Assembly: GCF_001434055.1 (NCBI RefSeq)
Contig: NZ_AZCZ01000016.1
Location: 1 to 58,398, forward strand
Reading direction: 5' to 3'
Origin: Levilactobacillus parabrevis ATCC 53295
Lineage (GTDB): Bacteria; Bacillota; Bacilli; Lactobacillales; Lactobacillaceae
DNA length: 58,398 nt
A program made the translations under genes and the position numbers. Positions 1-8,097 of this stretch are shown here, piece after piece. Within the stretch, counting starts at the first letter, position 1. The number at the start of each line of letters is the position of its first letter. A model generated the notes under the pieces. That model saw only the letters and a list, made by a program, of their open reading frames with translations, did no database searches and was not told where the DNA came from.

Positions 1-62
1 ATGGATACCTCCCCTGTAGATTGGGCTAAGTATACCATGTTTAGTCTCTTTTGGGGGAACGT

Positions 63-137
63 ATGTTTCAAAAAAGATTATTAAATCCTGGCATTCATCC
101 CGCGATCAAAATCGCAGGTTTTCTGCTTAGTTTATAA
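63..137 (+). CDS. Possible 24-residue small protein
   Basis: A short open frame begins with ATG eight bases after a GGGGG run that could serve as a ribosome site and stops at TAA directly before the terminator hairpin at 138. The product would be basic at the N-terminus with a hydrophobic end (AGFLLSL). I do not recognise it. The match between stop codon and terminator is suggestive, but the window begins only 62 bases upstream, so it could be the end of a longer transcript and chance is possible. Confidence 0.25.
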   Translation: MFQKRLLNPGIHPAIKIAGFLLSL

Positions 138-170
138 TAAAAAAACACCAACCGAAGTTGGTGTTTTTTG
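138..170. terminator. Bidirectional terminator after cspA
   Basis: Stem AAAACACCAAC / GTTGGTGTTTT with a four-base loop, flanked by A-runs on one side and T-runs on the other. It ends cspA on the minus strand and could end the small open frame at 63-137 on the plus strand. Confidence 0.8.
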
Positions 171-192
171 CGACTCAGTTTAGGCTAATAAA

Positions 193-396
193 TTAGTCGA
201 CAACTGATACGTTAGCAGCTTGTGGGCCACGGTCGCCTTGTTCTACATCAAGGGAAACGTGTTGGCCTTCTTCAAGCGTCTTGAAGCCTTCGCTGTTGAT
301 AGCGGAGAAGTGAACGAAAACGTCTGAGCCGTTTTCCAAAGTGATGAAGCCGTAACCTTTATCAGCGTTGAACCATTTAACAGTACCTTGTTCCAT
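193..396 (-). CDS. cspA: Cold-shock protein (CspA family)
   Basis: A 67-residue single cold-shock domain that binds single-stranded RNA and DNA and melts RNA secondary structure. The RNP1-like motif KGYGFITLE and RNP2-like motif VFVHFSAI are both present, and the length is exactly that of the family. A longer frame reaches 465, but the start at 396 follows GGAGG at normal spacing and begins with the family-typical [10 protein letters not shown], so the extra 23 residues lie in the leader. The leader is about 120 bases, as is common for csp genes. Monocistronic, with its own terminator. Confidence 0.95.
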   Translation of the reverse strand: MEQGTVKWFNADKGYGFITLENGSDVFVHFSAINSEGFKTLEEGQHVSLDVEQGDRGPQAANVSVVD

Positions 397-519
397 AAGA
401 ATGAAACCTCCATGCGCATAGCGCAATAATATTTGCATTTGAAAGCTGGGGTAAAAAGGAGCCATTCTTATAAGAACGTCGAGCCTTTAAAACTTCCGAA
501 CCATAAATACATTAACCAT

Positions 520-548
520 AGGATAACAGGTATTTCCCAGAATAGCAA
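520..548 (-). promoter_or_regulatory. Candidate cspA promoter
   Basis: Read on the minus strand: TTGCTA, 17-base spacer, TATCCT. This would give a leader of roughly 115 bases before cspA, a typical length for cold-shock genes. Sequence match only. Confidence 0.35.
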
Positions 549-589
549 ATGCAAACTCCGATATTTTTAAACTATTTTGCAATAAGTCC

Positions 590-1198
590 CTAATTATTTT
601 CCGATAACCATTCTTTCGCGGCCAAAACCTCTTGGGGGGTCAGCATGTGACTCCCCCCGGTTTGGTAAACGGTCGTCGTCGCCCCACTTTTGCGACAATC
701 CGCCGCAACTTGTTCAACGGTTGCAACCGACACTAACGGGTCGCGCTGCCCGGCAGAGAGCCATACCTGGTAGTCCGTGAGCTGCTCATTTTGTGGCACG
801 GCCAACCACAGTGGATGAAACAACAGGGCCCGTTTCCCGGGCAAAATTCCGGTTCGAATCGCGTAGGCAGCAATCGCCGCACCGTTAGAATACCCCACCG
901 TAATCAGCTGATTCACATCCCAATGATGGTGCGTACAAATTATTTTTATTTTTTCGCATAGCCACGTTGATTCGGTCATAAGTTGCTGTGGATCGACCGG
1001 ACCCGCAGCCGTCTGCTGAAAATATTGGCGTTGCGCACCGACACCACTACGACCGGCAATCGTAATTAGCGGACTCTGTGGGGCTAATCGGCGGCCAAAG
1101 TTCAACATTTCTGTATTTGTGCCCCCGGTCCCTTGCAGCAACAACACCGGCGGCTCAGTATTGGCCCCCGGTGCCGTTTCAATTAAATCATCAGTCAA
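590..1198 (-). CDS. Alpha/beta-hydrolase, carboxylesterase-like
   Basis: A 202-residue cytoplasmic alpha/beta-hydrolase of the phospholipase/carboxylesterase type (YodD/MhqD-like). Visible features are the oxyanion region LLLQGTGGT near residue 20, the nucleophile elbow GYSNGA (serine near residue 104), an acid in SAGQRDPLV and the catalytic histidine in GGSHMLTP near the C-terminus. The start is TTG after a strong GGAGG, with no in-frame ATG nearby. It lies 11 bases downstream of the 106-residue gene and is presumably co-transcribed with it. The natural ester substrate cannot be deduced. Confidence 0.8.
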   Translation of the reverse strand: MTDDLIETAPGANTEPPVLLLQGTGGTNTEMLNFGRRLAPQSPLITIAGRSGVGAQRQYFQQTAAGPVDPQQLMTESTWLCEKIKIICTHHHWDVNQLITVGYSNGAAIAAYAIRTGILPGKRALLFHPLWLAVPQNEQLTDYQVWLSAGQRDPLVSVATVEQVAADCRKSGATTTVYQTGGSHMLTPQEVLAAKEWLSENN

Positions 1199-1209
1199 GA
1201 CTTCGCCTC

Positions 1210-1530
1210 CTAGCGCCGAACAATCAGCTCAATCTGACCCTTCTGCGGGGCGAAGTTAAGCCCATCACACGGTTCGCTTAGAATCTTACCGTACTCGGCT
1301 AAAACGTCGTCAGGCAGCGGTGTGTGCGTCTTCAGCTGGGTAATTAAGTTTGCGGCTGAGTTGACATCCGCTAACGAAACAAATAATAAGGCATTATCAA
1401 TTAAGTCTCGCAACAAGTCCGTCAATAAGCTATTGGGCTTACCCTGAGCGTTGGTTACCACAACCTGGTGGCTCTCTACTTCCTGGTGATTTACTGAAAC
1501 TGTTTTTAAGACATCAAAAATTGTTGACAC
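1210..1530 (-). CDS. Conserved-looking hypothetical protein, 106 aa
   Basis: I do not recognise a family. The protein is acidic to neutral, without membrane segments or signal peptide, and looks like a small alpha/beta fold. GTG start after GGGAG. It precedes the hydrolase gene with an 11-base gap, so the two are probably one transcript. mutY ends upstream at 1608, with no clear terminator between, so read-through from mutY is possible. Confidence 0.6.
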   Translation of the reverse strand: MSTIFDVLKTVSVNHQEVESHQVVVTNAQGKPNSLLTDLLRDLIDNALLFVSLADVNSAANLITQLKTHTPLPDDVLAEYGKILSEPCDGLNFAPQKGQIELIVRR

Positions 1531-1607
1531 GACCAGTCACTCCCTCGCGAATCCGTTTTCAGTTTAACTAGATGATACAGCAAATTACGGCCGACGGAAA
1601 CTAATTC

Positions 1608-2735
1608 TCATTCAAATAACGGTAAATCTTGCTGCTTAGCAAAGCGTGCCATCATTTTTTCCTGAACCTTAGGCAAAGGTAGCGCCGCAATCTCCGCCGC
1701 CGGTACCCATTTTCCAGGTAGAAACTCGAGCGACGGCACGGTTGGTAAGTCTGCCGTCAAAAGTTTCACGTGCCAGCGTTGGTGCGTATAGGTGTGACTG
1801 ACCGGTTGCCCACCAACTACGGCCAGATCGACCGGAATCTGATAGTCATTGGCCCACCGCCGTGTAATCTCGGCCACGTCATCTGCGAGCGTTGCGTCCG
1901 AATTTTCCGGATGCAGATCTGCCTGCAACACCAGTGGAAAGCTCCAGTATCCGGTCAGCATTTCCTGTGCGCCACGTTGAACCATCAGATAACCCGCTGG
2001 TGAATGGATCACGAGGCCATAGTACGGCATCAATTTGGGCCGTGGGGCCTTGGTCTTCACTGGAAAGTCCAACACCCGTCCCGCACGATAAGAAGCATCG
2101 AACGCCTTGACCGGTGAGTGTTCTGGGTCAGGATTCTTAGCCGTCATGTAGCTCGACCCCAGATCCATAATGGCTTGATTAAAGGCTCCCGGGCGCTGCG
2201 GATCAACAATGGGTTGAATGATCTCTGTAAAACGCTGCCGGGTCTTGGGCTTGGCAATATCGTCATCGATCATGAGTAGCCGAGCAAACACCCGAAAGGC
2301 GTTGCCATCCACCGCCGGTACGACCTGATCAAAGGCGATGCTGGCAATCGCGCTGGCCGTGTAGGGGCCGATTCCCACCAAGTCTTCCAACTCGGCGGCT
2401 GTCTGGGGCCATTGTCCGTGGTAGTCATCGACCAGCTGCCGGGCCGCTCGCTGTAAGTTTCGAGCACGTGAATAGTAACCCAAGCCTTGCCAAGCCTTCA
2501 GTAGCGTGGCTTCCTCGGCAGTCGCCAAATCTTCAATCGTTGGAAAGGTCGCTAGAAAGTTCTGATAGTAGGGAATCACCGTATTGACCTGAGTCTGTTG
2601 GAGCATAACCTCGCTAATCCAAGTGTGGTACGGATTGCGACCGTGTCGCCAGGGTAAGTCTCGCCCCTCATCGTCATACCAGGCCAATAATGTTTTCCGA
2701 AAGTCGCGGACCGTTGCCGCTGACCATTTTTCCAT
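1608..2735 (-). CDS. mutY: A/G-specific adenine glycosylase MutY, lacking Fe-S ligands
   Basis: Removes adenine mispaired with 8-oxoguanine in base-excision repair. The 375-residue protein has the catalytic glutamate in SEVMLQQTQV near residue 43, the helix-hairpin-helix LVGIGPYTASAIA near 118, the catalytic aspartate in PAVDGNAF and a C-terminal NUDIX-like 8-oxoG recognition domain from about 235. The four cysteines that normally hold a [4Fe-4S] cluster after the DLG motif are absent; the segment reads SYMTAKNPDPEHSPVKAFD, and I see no cysteine anywhere in the protein. Clusterless MutY proteins are known in lactic acid bacteria, so it is probably active. Start follows GGAGGG. Confidence 0.95.
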   Translation of the reverse strand: MEKWSAATVRDFRKTLLAWYDDEGRDLPWRHGRNPYHTWISEVMLQQTQVNTVIPYYQNFLATFPTIEDLATAEEATLLKAWQGLGYYSRARNLQRAARQLVDDYHGQWPQTAAELEDLVGIGPYTASAIASIAFDQVVPAVDGNAFRVFARLLMIDDDIAKPKTRQRFTEIIQPIVDPQRPGAFNQAIMDLGSSYMTAKNPDPEHSPVKAFDASYRAGRVLDFPVKTKAPRPKLMPYYGLVIHSPAGYLMVQRGAQEMLTGYWSFPLVLQADLHPENSDATLADDVAEITRRWANDYQIPVDLAVVGGQPVSHTYTHQRWHVKLLTADLPTVPSLEFLPGKWVPAAEIAALPLPKVQEKMMARFAKQQDLPLFE

Positions 2736-2810
2736 AGTGTCCCTCCATCCTCGTTTTCCCTATTCTAGCGAATCCCACGCCTCCTCACAAGCCTGCCCCA
2801 CAACTAAGCC

Positions 2811-2839
2811 TTGACGTGCCAGTCTTGCTCCCCTATTAT
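2811..2839 (+). promoter_or_regulatory. Candidate oppA promoter
   Basis: TTGACG, 17-base spacer, TATTAT. Transcription would begin near 2846, giving a leader of about 135 bases containing small dyads such as GGTC-tta-GACC. No known riboswitch was recognised in the leader. Confidence 0.55.
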
Positions 2840-2982
2840 CAGGGAAGAATATTGATTTGGTATTGATTCGTCTGCGGTGGTCAGGAATTCTGTGAGCCCT
2901 CACCTTCATAGGTCTTAGACCATTGCCAATAATCACTTACATAATAGAGAAACCAAATCGGTTAACAATCGGAGGAAACATC

Positions 2983-4635
2983 GTGAAACGTTGGGGAATA
3001 CTTCTTATTATAGCGATCTGCAGCGTCCTAAGTGGCTGCACAATCAGTCATGAGACGGACACGCCCAGTGACAGCAAGGGGGTCATGTCCCAGAATCAGG
3101 TCTTAAACCTCGCTTCCCACCATCCCCTAGCCACCCTGGACACGGATAAACTTACCCAGTTTGGGCGGCTCAACAATACGATTGAAGGGCTTTACCAAGC
3201 GACTGGCAACAACGACACTGAACTCGCCCTTGCAAAAAAGGTCAAAATCAGCAACGACAAAACGACCTATACCTTTACCCTCTGGAAAGATTCCTACTGG
3301 AGTAACGGCGATGTCATCACCGCCCCTGACTTCGTCTTCTCCTGGCGGCGAGCTCTAATGCCAACAACCAAGGCACCCGAAGCCGATCTCTTCGATGGGA
3401 TTAAGAACGCCCGCCAAATTCTCGACGGCGAGTTACCAGCAAGCCGACTGGGCGTCACGGCTCCCAGCAAATTCAAGCTAGTCGTGCACCTCGATCATCC
3501 CATGGCAGAGCTGCCACAGCGGCTAGCCTACCCCCTCTTCGGCCCACAGAATCAGCGTATCGCCAAAAAGTACGGTAAACTTTATGCCACGAAGCCGCGC
3601 TACCAAGTCTATGCGGGGCCCTTCATGGTCGCCAATCACGGTAGCTCAATTCAACGTTGGCACATGATTTCCAACCCCCATTATTGGGATCGCAAGCACG
3701 TCTACCTCACCCGGATCAACGTGGTGACCTACAAGTCAGAAGCGGCGGCCTGGGACGCCTACGATCACGGTCGCTTAGACGAGATGCGCATCCTTGGAAA
3801 GTCCGATGTTAAATACTACGAAAAGCAGGCCGACTATACTGCCCGGCCCTACTCTAAAATGGTACTCCTCAATTATCGTCAAACCGGAAAGAATTCTAAG
3901 GTCAATCGCCTGCTCCAACAAAAGCTTACCCGGCTAGCCATTTCACACGCCGTCAACCGCAAGCACCTGGTCAAGCAGGCTTACGGCAACACCTCACTGA
4001 CCGCTCAGGGGGTCGTCCCAGCCGGTCTGAGTCGTGGCCTCAAGGGCACCGCCGACTTTGCCGCGGCACAACCCGAACAAGAGACACTTGCTTACAGCCC
4101 TAAGACCGCCAAGGCGGAGTGGCAGACTGCCAGTAAACGAGCCGGCGTGACTCACATGAACCTATCGCTCGGCTACCTGGCCGATACCAATAGCCCCGCA
4201 GTAGTTAAGGCTCTCAAACACCAGTTGGAGGCCACCTTGCCCGGTCTCACAATTACCCTTAAAAAACGCATGCCAGCGCTTAATGCGCGTGCAGTTCCCG
4301 TGACATCTGATCTCACCTTAACGACGCAACGGGCCCAGTACGCCGATCCATTAGCGATTCTATCCCTGTTCACCAGCAACAATAGCGCCAACGTGGGTCA
4401 CTGGTCCAGCAAGGCCTACGACCAACTGATCGACCAGGCCAGCAACGCCCCTACCTTCAATTCTAAGCGGTGGCAGACACTACTGGATGCCGAGGGCTTG
4501 CTGATGCGCGACCAGGGGATTACGCCACTCCTACAGCCTGCTAGCACCTACTTAGTCACTCCCAAACTCAATGGGGTCCTCTACAACACGATTGGCACGC
4601 AGTCCAACTTTAAGAGTGCCTACTTTGTAAAATAG
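2983..4635 (+). CDS. oppA: Peptide ABC transporter substrate-binding lipoprotein (OppA family)
   Basis: Membrane-anchored oligopeptide receptor of 550 residues. It has a lipoprotein signal with lipobox LSGC (modified Cys19) and the SBP_bac_5 fold: YTFTLWKDSYWSNGD near residue 95 and FVFSWRRAL are typical. GTG start chosen because GGAGGA lies eight bases upstream and the signal peptide begins correctly there. No OppBCDF permease or ATPase genes are nearby, so this is an orphan receptor that must use a transporter encoded elsewhere. A related orphan copy lies at 13467-15116. Confidence 0.9.
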   Translation: MKRWGILLIIAICSVLSGCTISHETDTPSDSKGVMSQNQVLNLASHHPLATLDTDKLTQFGRLNNTIEGLYQATGNNDTELALAKKVKISNDKTTYTFTLWKDSYWSNGDVITAPDFVFSWRRALMPTTKAPEADLFDGIKNARQILDGELPASRLGVTAPSKFKLVVHLDHPMAELPQRLAYPLFGPQNQRIAKKYGKLYATKPRYQVYAGPFMVANHGSSIQRWHMISNPHYWDRKHVYLTRINVVTYKSEAAAWDAYDHGRLDEMRILGKSDVKYYEKQADYTARPYSKMVLLNYRQTGKNSKVNRLLQQKLTRLAISHAVNRKHLVKQAYGNTSLTAQGVVPAGLSRGLKGTADFAAAQPEQETLAYSPKTAKAEWQTASKRAGVTHMNLSLGYLADTNSPAVVKALKHQLEATLPGLTITLKKRMPALNARAVPVTSDLTLTTQRAQYADPLAILSLFTSNNSANVGHWSSKAYDQLIDQASNAPTFNSKRWQTLLDAEGLLMRDQGITPLLQPASTYLVTPKLNGVLYNTIGTQSNFKSAYFVK

Positions 4636-4641
4636 TCAAAG

Positions 4642-4672
4642 AAAAAATGCGACCTATTTGGCCGCATTTTTT
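4642..4672. terminator. Bidirectional terminator between convergent genes
   Basis: AAAAAATGCG / CGCATTTTTT hairpin between the ends of oppA (plus strand) and the 104-residue gene (minus strand). It can serve both directions. Confidence 0.8.
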
Positions 4673-4985
4673 ACGCTTTCAATTGTTCCTGAGCAGTTGC
4701 CAACACGTCTTCCCCGACAAATTCACTGGTCAGCCGCGCCATCGGAGTATAGCCATGCCGCTCCTTATATGGAACGGGATAGGCCGCCACCACGGCAACT
4801 TTCAAGTTATTCTCTGTTAAAAAAATCTGGCCCACACCGCGGTACTTGCCCTTACTGTGTCGGCCCGTACGCCACGAATGGAGCTTGAAGTCCCCATCGG
4901 GTTCGCGCTTGATTTCATACTTGCCGGAAGCGTTGGCCGCCACCGGGACCCCGACGTATTGATTCACTTCGTACTTTGCCTTCAT
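4671..4985 (-). CDS. Hypothetical protein, 104 aa
   Basis: Not recognised. A basic soluble protein without signal peptide or membrane segments, rich in lysine, arginine and aromatic residues. The start lies one base after the lplA stop, with AGAGG inside the end of lplA, so translation is probably coupled. Its position suggests a role linked to lipoate ligation, but nothing in the sequence shows one. Confidence 0.6.
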   Translation of the reverse strand: MKAKYEVNQYVGVPVAANASGKYEIKREPDGDFKLHSWRTGRHSKGKYRGVGQIFLTENNLKVAVVAAYPVPYKERHGYTPMARLTSEFVGEDVLATAQEQLKA

Positions 4986-4986
4986 G

Positions 4987-6021
4987 CTATGCCTCTTCTA
5001 CTAGAATTTTGGTCAATGGCGCGACCGCATCCGCCCCTAATACAGCGGTCACAGCCGGTCGCTGCAAGATTGCCTGAACCGCCGCGGTCGTTGCTGGCTG
5101 ACCCGTCAGTTGGTCCGTAATGGCCAGCAATTCTGCTGGCGTGCCAACCGTGCCAAATAACGCGACTGAGCGGAGTTCACCAGCATGACGCGTATAGTTC
5201 ACGTGCAGTTGCCCCGCGGCGAGCGTCAGCCGGTGATAGGCCCGTAAACCCGGATTAGCCCCATAGTTCCAGGCGTCCGTTTGGTACTTCTCCGCCAGCC
5301 GCTGATCGATAATCTCCCAATCGTGCGCGGATAGGTGATACGTTTCCACCTCGTCCAATCGGTCGACTTCGAAGATGTGTTGAAGGAGCACCGTCTTAAA
5401 ATCTTGAATATCCAAGTTCTGATAAGCTGGCGCCAAATATTGCCGCAGATTGGTGATAGGCACGCGGTTGGAAGCCACCCCCCGATGACGCCGCTCACTG
5501 ACCGGAATCAACGCCTGGTGGGCAGCCGCTACGTTCAGATCATACATGATCGTCCCACCAGCCGCATAGCCATCGCCATTTTTAAACATAGTCATCCCAG
5601 AAAACTTCTTATCACCGACAACCAGATTACTCTTCTGGCTGACCGCCAAGTCGGGCACGCCCATGGCCGCCAGCGCTTTTAAGATCGGAGCCGCAAACCC
5701 AGCATAGTCCCCAAATTGTGACCCATCTTGAGGATCGCCATTGACGATGTGTTCAAAGATCAAGTTTCGTTCATCGTGATAGACAGCTCCCCCACCAGAG
5801 GTCCGCCGTACCAGTTGAACGTCGTGCTTAGCCAAGTAGTGGAAGTCCACCTCGGCCGTGACATTTTGGTTAATCCCAACAATGACGGCCGGGCGATTAA
5901 CATACATCATCAGGCCGTGACCGGGAAGCTTGAGGTCGTTGACCAGATAATTATCGATGGATTGGTTGACCACGGCATCGGTCACCACTTGGCCTTGCCG
6001 GTTCGTATCAATTAGAAACAT
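4987..6021 (-). CDS. lplA: Lipoate-protein ligase
   Basis: A 344-residue ATP-dependent ligase that activates lipoate as lipoyl-AMP and attaches it to a lysine of carrier proteins. Signatures are RRTSGGGAVYHD near residue 72, the lysine-containing VGDKKFSGMTMF near 135 and a C-terminal accessory domain. Start follows AAGGAGGG. The gene diverges from the lipoyl-domain gene at 6519, its likely acceptor. Lactobacilli generally depend on exogenous lipoate. Confidence 0.93.
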   Translation of the reverse strand: MFLIDTNRQGQVVTDAVVNQSIDNYLVNDLKLPGHGLMMYVNRPAVIVGINQNVTAEVDFHYLAKHDVQLVRRTSGGGAVYHDERNLIFEHIVNGDPQDGSQFGDYAGFAAPILKALAAMGVPDLAVSQKSNLVVGDKKFSGMTMFKNGDGYAAGGTIMYDLNVAAAHQALIPVSERRHRGVASNRVPITNLRQYLAPAYQNLDIQDFKTVLLQHIFEVDRLDEVETYHLSAHDWEIIDQRLAEKYQTDAWNYGANPGLRAYHRLTLAAGQLHVNYTRHAGELRSVALFGTVGTPAELLAITDQLTGQPATTAAVQAILQRPAVTAVLGADAVAPLTKILVEEA

Positions 6022-6233
6022 AGGTGAACCCTCCTTGATTTAATTCCAAATGTTAGATTTAAACTGTCGTCTACGACTGCCAGGGATTCTGCTGCTGTGG
6101 GGACCGGTTCAAGCCTAAGAAACGGTCTTGAACCTCGACTTGAAGCCGTCAAAGTCCAGACGTCTCCAAGCTCGTCCCATGACCTAACCTGACAAGAATC
6201 GTCAGCTAAGGTCATCGTCACGGCCGTCTCCAT
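6012..6233 (-). CDS. Possible small upstream ORF coupled to lplA, 73 aa
   Basis: A 73-codon frame starts with ATG five bases after GGAGGAGG, one of the best ribosome sites in the window, and overlaps the lplA start by 10 bases. The product resembles nothing I know. The DNA also holds dyads, notably GGTTCAAG / CTTGAACC at 6106-6134, so it may be a structured leader rather than a gene. Strong ribosome site and overlap argue for translation; composition does not help. Confidence 0.3.
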   Translation of the reverse strand: METAVTMTLADDSCQVRSWDELGDVWTLTASSRGSRPFLRLEPVPTAAESLAVVDDSLNLTFGIKSRRVHLCF

Positions 6234-6239
6234 TCTGGC

Positions 6240-6450
6240 CTCCTCCGGCTAAGCTAGTTTCAACCTCCAACTTAACTCAAACGTCAGCGCCGATGACAGA
6301 CTCATGCTTCACATTTTTCACGACTATGAACCCACCCTAACAATTGACTGGCACTACGGGTACGCAAACCAGCTAATATCCGCCACAATGCCAATGTAAT
6401 TTTGATTTTAGTTTAGCATATCCCCTTGTCAGCAACAACTTAGGCAAGAA
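6240..6450. other. Gene-free divergent region lplA / lipoyl-carrier gene
   Basis: No supported gene. It must hold the lplA promoter (minus strand); I could not pick a convincing -35/-10 pair there. Confidence 0.4.
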
Positions 6451-6454
6451 CATA

Positions 6455-6484
6455 TTGTCAGCGGTTACAGCATAAGGGTATACT
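6455..6484 (+). promoter_or_regulatory. Candidate promoter of the lipoyl-carrier gene
   Basis: TTGTCA, 18-base spacer, TATACT, about 30 bases before the GGGAGG ribosome site. Confidence 0.55.
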
Positions 6485-6518
6485 AAAGAACGTAATGAGA
6501 TTAAGGGAGGAATTTACC

Positions 6519-6902
6519 ATGCCTGAACAACAAAGGCCATCAGTTTGGGAACTATTCAAAAGCTTCTTTCACCCCAAAAAAGCTGAACCAAAAGTAACGA
6601 CACTCAACGGCGTGTGGTGGGAACAACGGCACGCCATCTACCGCCTGGGGATCACCAGCGATGCCATTCAACAACTCGGTAAGATCAGTTTTGCTGAGCT
6701 GCTTGTCGAACCCGATCAGGTACTCGATCAAGACCAAGATATTCTCGAAGTTGAAAGCGATAAGACCGTGCAAAACTTCAAGACACCATTCGAAGGAACC
6801 GTCGTGGACGTCAACCACTTTCTCGTTGAGAACCCAGACGCCATCAACTCCAATCGTCAATTGGAAAACTGGGTCTTAGACATTCGAATTGATTTCGATT
6901 AA
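6519..6902 (+). CDS. Lipoyl-domain carrier protein, GcvH-like
   Basis: A 127-residue protein resembling glycine-cleavage H protein. The probable lipoylation site is Lys82 in ILEVESDKTVQ, followed by the typical TPFEGTVVDVN strand. A tryptophan-rich, basic N-terminal extension precedes the domain. No glycine-cleavage P or T genes are nearby, so it is more likely a stand-alone lipoyl carrier. Families of GcvH-like proteins paired with a dedicated ligase are known in Firmicutes, and the divergent lplA fits that. ATG at 6519 chosen for its GGGAGG. Confidence 0.8.
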   Translation: MPEQQRPSVWELFKSFFHPKKAEPKVTTLNGVWWEQRHAIYRLGITSDAIQQLGKISFAELLVEPDQVLDQDQDILEVESDKTVQNFKTPFEGTVVDVNHFLVENPDAINSNRQLENWVLDIRIDFD

Positions 6903-6927
6903 TCCAAATGACACCACCTTGAAGGAG

Positions 6928-6972
6928 GGCGACCGTTAGAATAAACTTCCAATGGTTGCGCCCCTTTTTTAG
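6928..6972 (+). terminator. Terminator after the lipoyl-carrier gene
   Basis: Imperfect stem GGGCG..CC..TT / AATGG..CGCCC followed by six T residues. Confidence 0.65.
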
Positions 6973-7174
6973 TCGAACGATAAGGGCCACTACCAACGGC
7001 TTGGCATCAAGGTTAACGCCCCCGCTACTAGTGTTGCGGCGGGGCCATTCGAAATCCATTTAGACAAAATATTTACCATTTTCAATTTAAAGGACTACCA
7101 TGAGAATTGAAGCCGGTGGTACCCATGCCAATCACAGATCCGCTGACCCCAAAATTTTTTTGGAGGTAATGGTT

Positions 7175-7390
7175 ATGGCTGTTGTAGAAAAGACTGCTTT
7201 ATTGGATGAAAAAATGAACGAAGTATTTGACTGGTCCGACGCAACGTTACCTGTTCGTGACGCTTTGTGGGATCACTTCATGGAATCCAATGGTCACAAC
7301 ACCGATGAAACTGAAGCTTCAATGAAGGAAATCGATGCGAAGTCCGACGCTGATGTTCGGTCTTACGTTGAAGATAACCTCAAGAAGTAA
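7175..7390 (+). CDS. Small acidic hypothetical protein, 71 aa
   Basis: Acidic, helical, cytoplasmic-looking protein with no cysteine and no membrane segment. ATG at 7175 follows GGAGG at eight bases; the longer frame from 7100 has no ribosome site. Flanked by its own terminator, so probably a monocistronic, well-expressed gene. Family not recognised. Confidence 0.7.
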   Translation: MAVVEKTALLDEKMNEVFDWSDATLPVRDALWDHFMESNGHNTDETEASMKEIDAKSDADVRSYVEDNLKK

Positions 7391-7406
7391 CCGGCTGTTT
7401 CAACCT

Positions 7407-7442
7407 AAAAATAACCTCGCCAATTTGGCGGGGTTATTTTTT
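7407..7442. terminator. Strong terminator
   Basis: Stem AAAATAACCTCGCC / GGCGGGGTTATTTT with T-run; can also stop the phosphatase transcript on the minus strand. Confidence 0.85.
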
Positions 7443-7450
7443 ATCTTATT

Positions 7451-8074
7451 TTAAGTTAACTGGGGACTCACACTATAGAATTTCAAATAGCGATGACCCG
7501 TTGCCGGATCAATCACCATGCGCGTCACACTGGTATTAGTTGGCTCTGGTAACGCAGTGGTTGCCGGAGCCGCCAACATCAACAGCGCGGTCGCCTTGAT
7601 GGTCAGACCGTGGCTAACCACCAGGATGTGGTCAGCGGGATGATCCACGACCTGTTCGGCCAACCATTGGCCAACCCGGTGCTGAATTGCCAGGTAGGAC
7701 TCACCACCTATGGACGCCAAGACGTCCGGCAGTGCTTCACCCGTGACCGCATCAAAATCCTGTGGCCGTTGTTCGCTGATTACTGGCAAGCTCTTGCCGG
7801 TCCAGTCCCCGTAATCGGCTTCCATCAATCGGTCATCAAACGATGGTGTGAGGGCCATCATGGTTGTGAGGGCTGCCGTCGTTTGGCGCGTCCGATGAAG
7901 TGGGCTACTGATCAATTGATCGTAGTGCTCGCCTTGCAGCCACTGGGCGAGATGTTCCGCCTGTTGAAGACCGCGCACCGTTAAGTGAGTGGCCGTCGTA
8001 TCCAATTGTCCTTGCATGATTTGATCCACGTTGGCTTGAGTCTGCCCGTGGCGTACCCAATCGAAAGTCGTCAT
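7451..8074 (-). CDS. Histidine phosphatase (phosphoglycerate mutase-like)
   Basis: A 207-residue branch-1 histidine phosphatase. The catalytic motif VRHGQTQAN lies at residues 7-15, the conserved SSPLHRTRQT near 55 and the second histidine in VVSHGLT near 150. Such proteins are mostly broad phosphatases; a glycolytic mutase role is unlikely at this length and context. It lies 23 bases after the EamA exporter gene, probably in the same transcript. Confidence 0.88.
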   Translation of the reverse strand: MTTFDWVRHGQTQANVDQIMQGQLDTTATHLTVRGLQQAEHLAQWLQGEHYDQLISSPLHRTRQTTAALTTMMALTPSFDDRLMEADYGDWTGKSLPVISEQRPQDFDAVTGEALPDVLASIGGESYLAIQHRVGQWLAEQVVDHPADHILVVSHGLTIKATALLMLAAPATTALPEPTNTSVTRMVIDPATGHRYLKFYSVSPQLT

Positions 8075-8097
8075 TTGTTAGTCACTTCCTACTCGCA

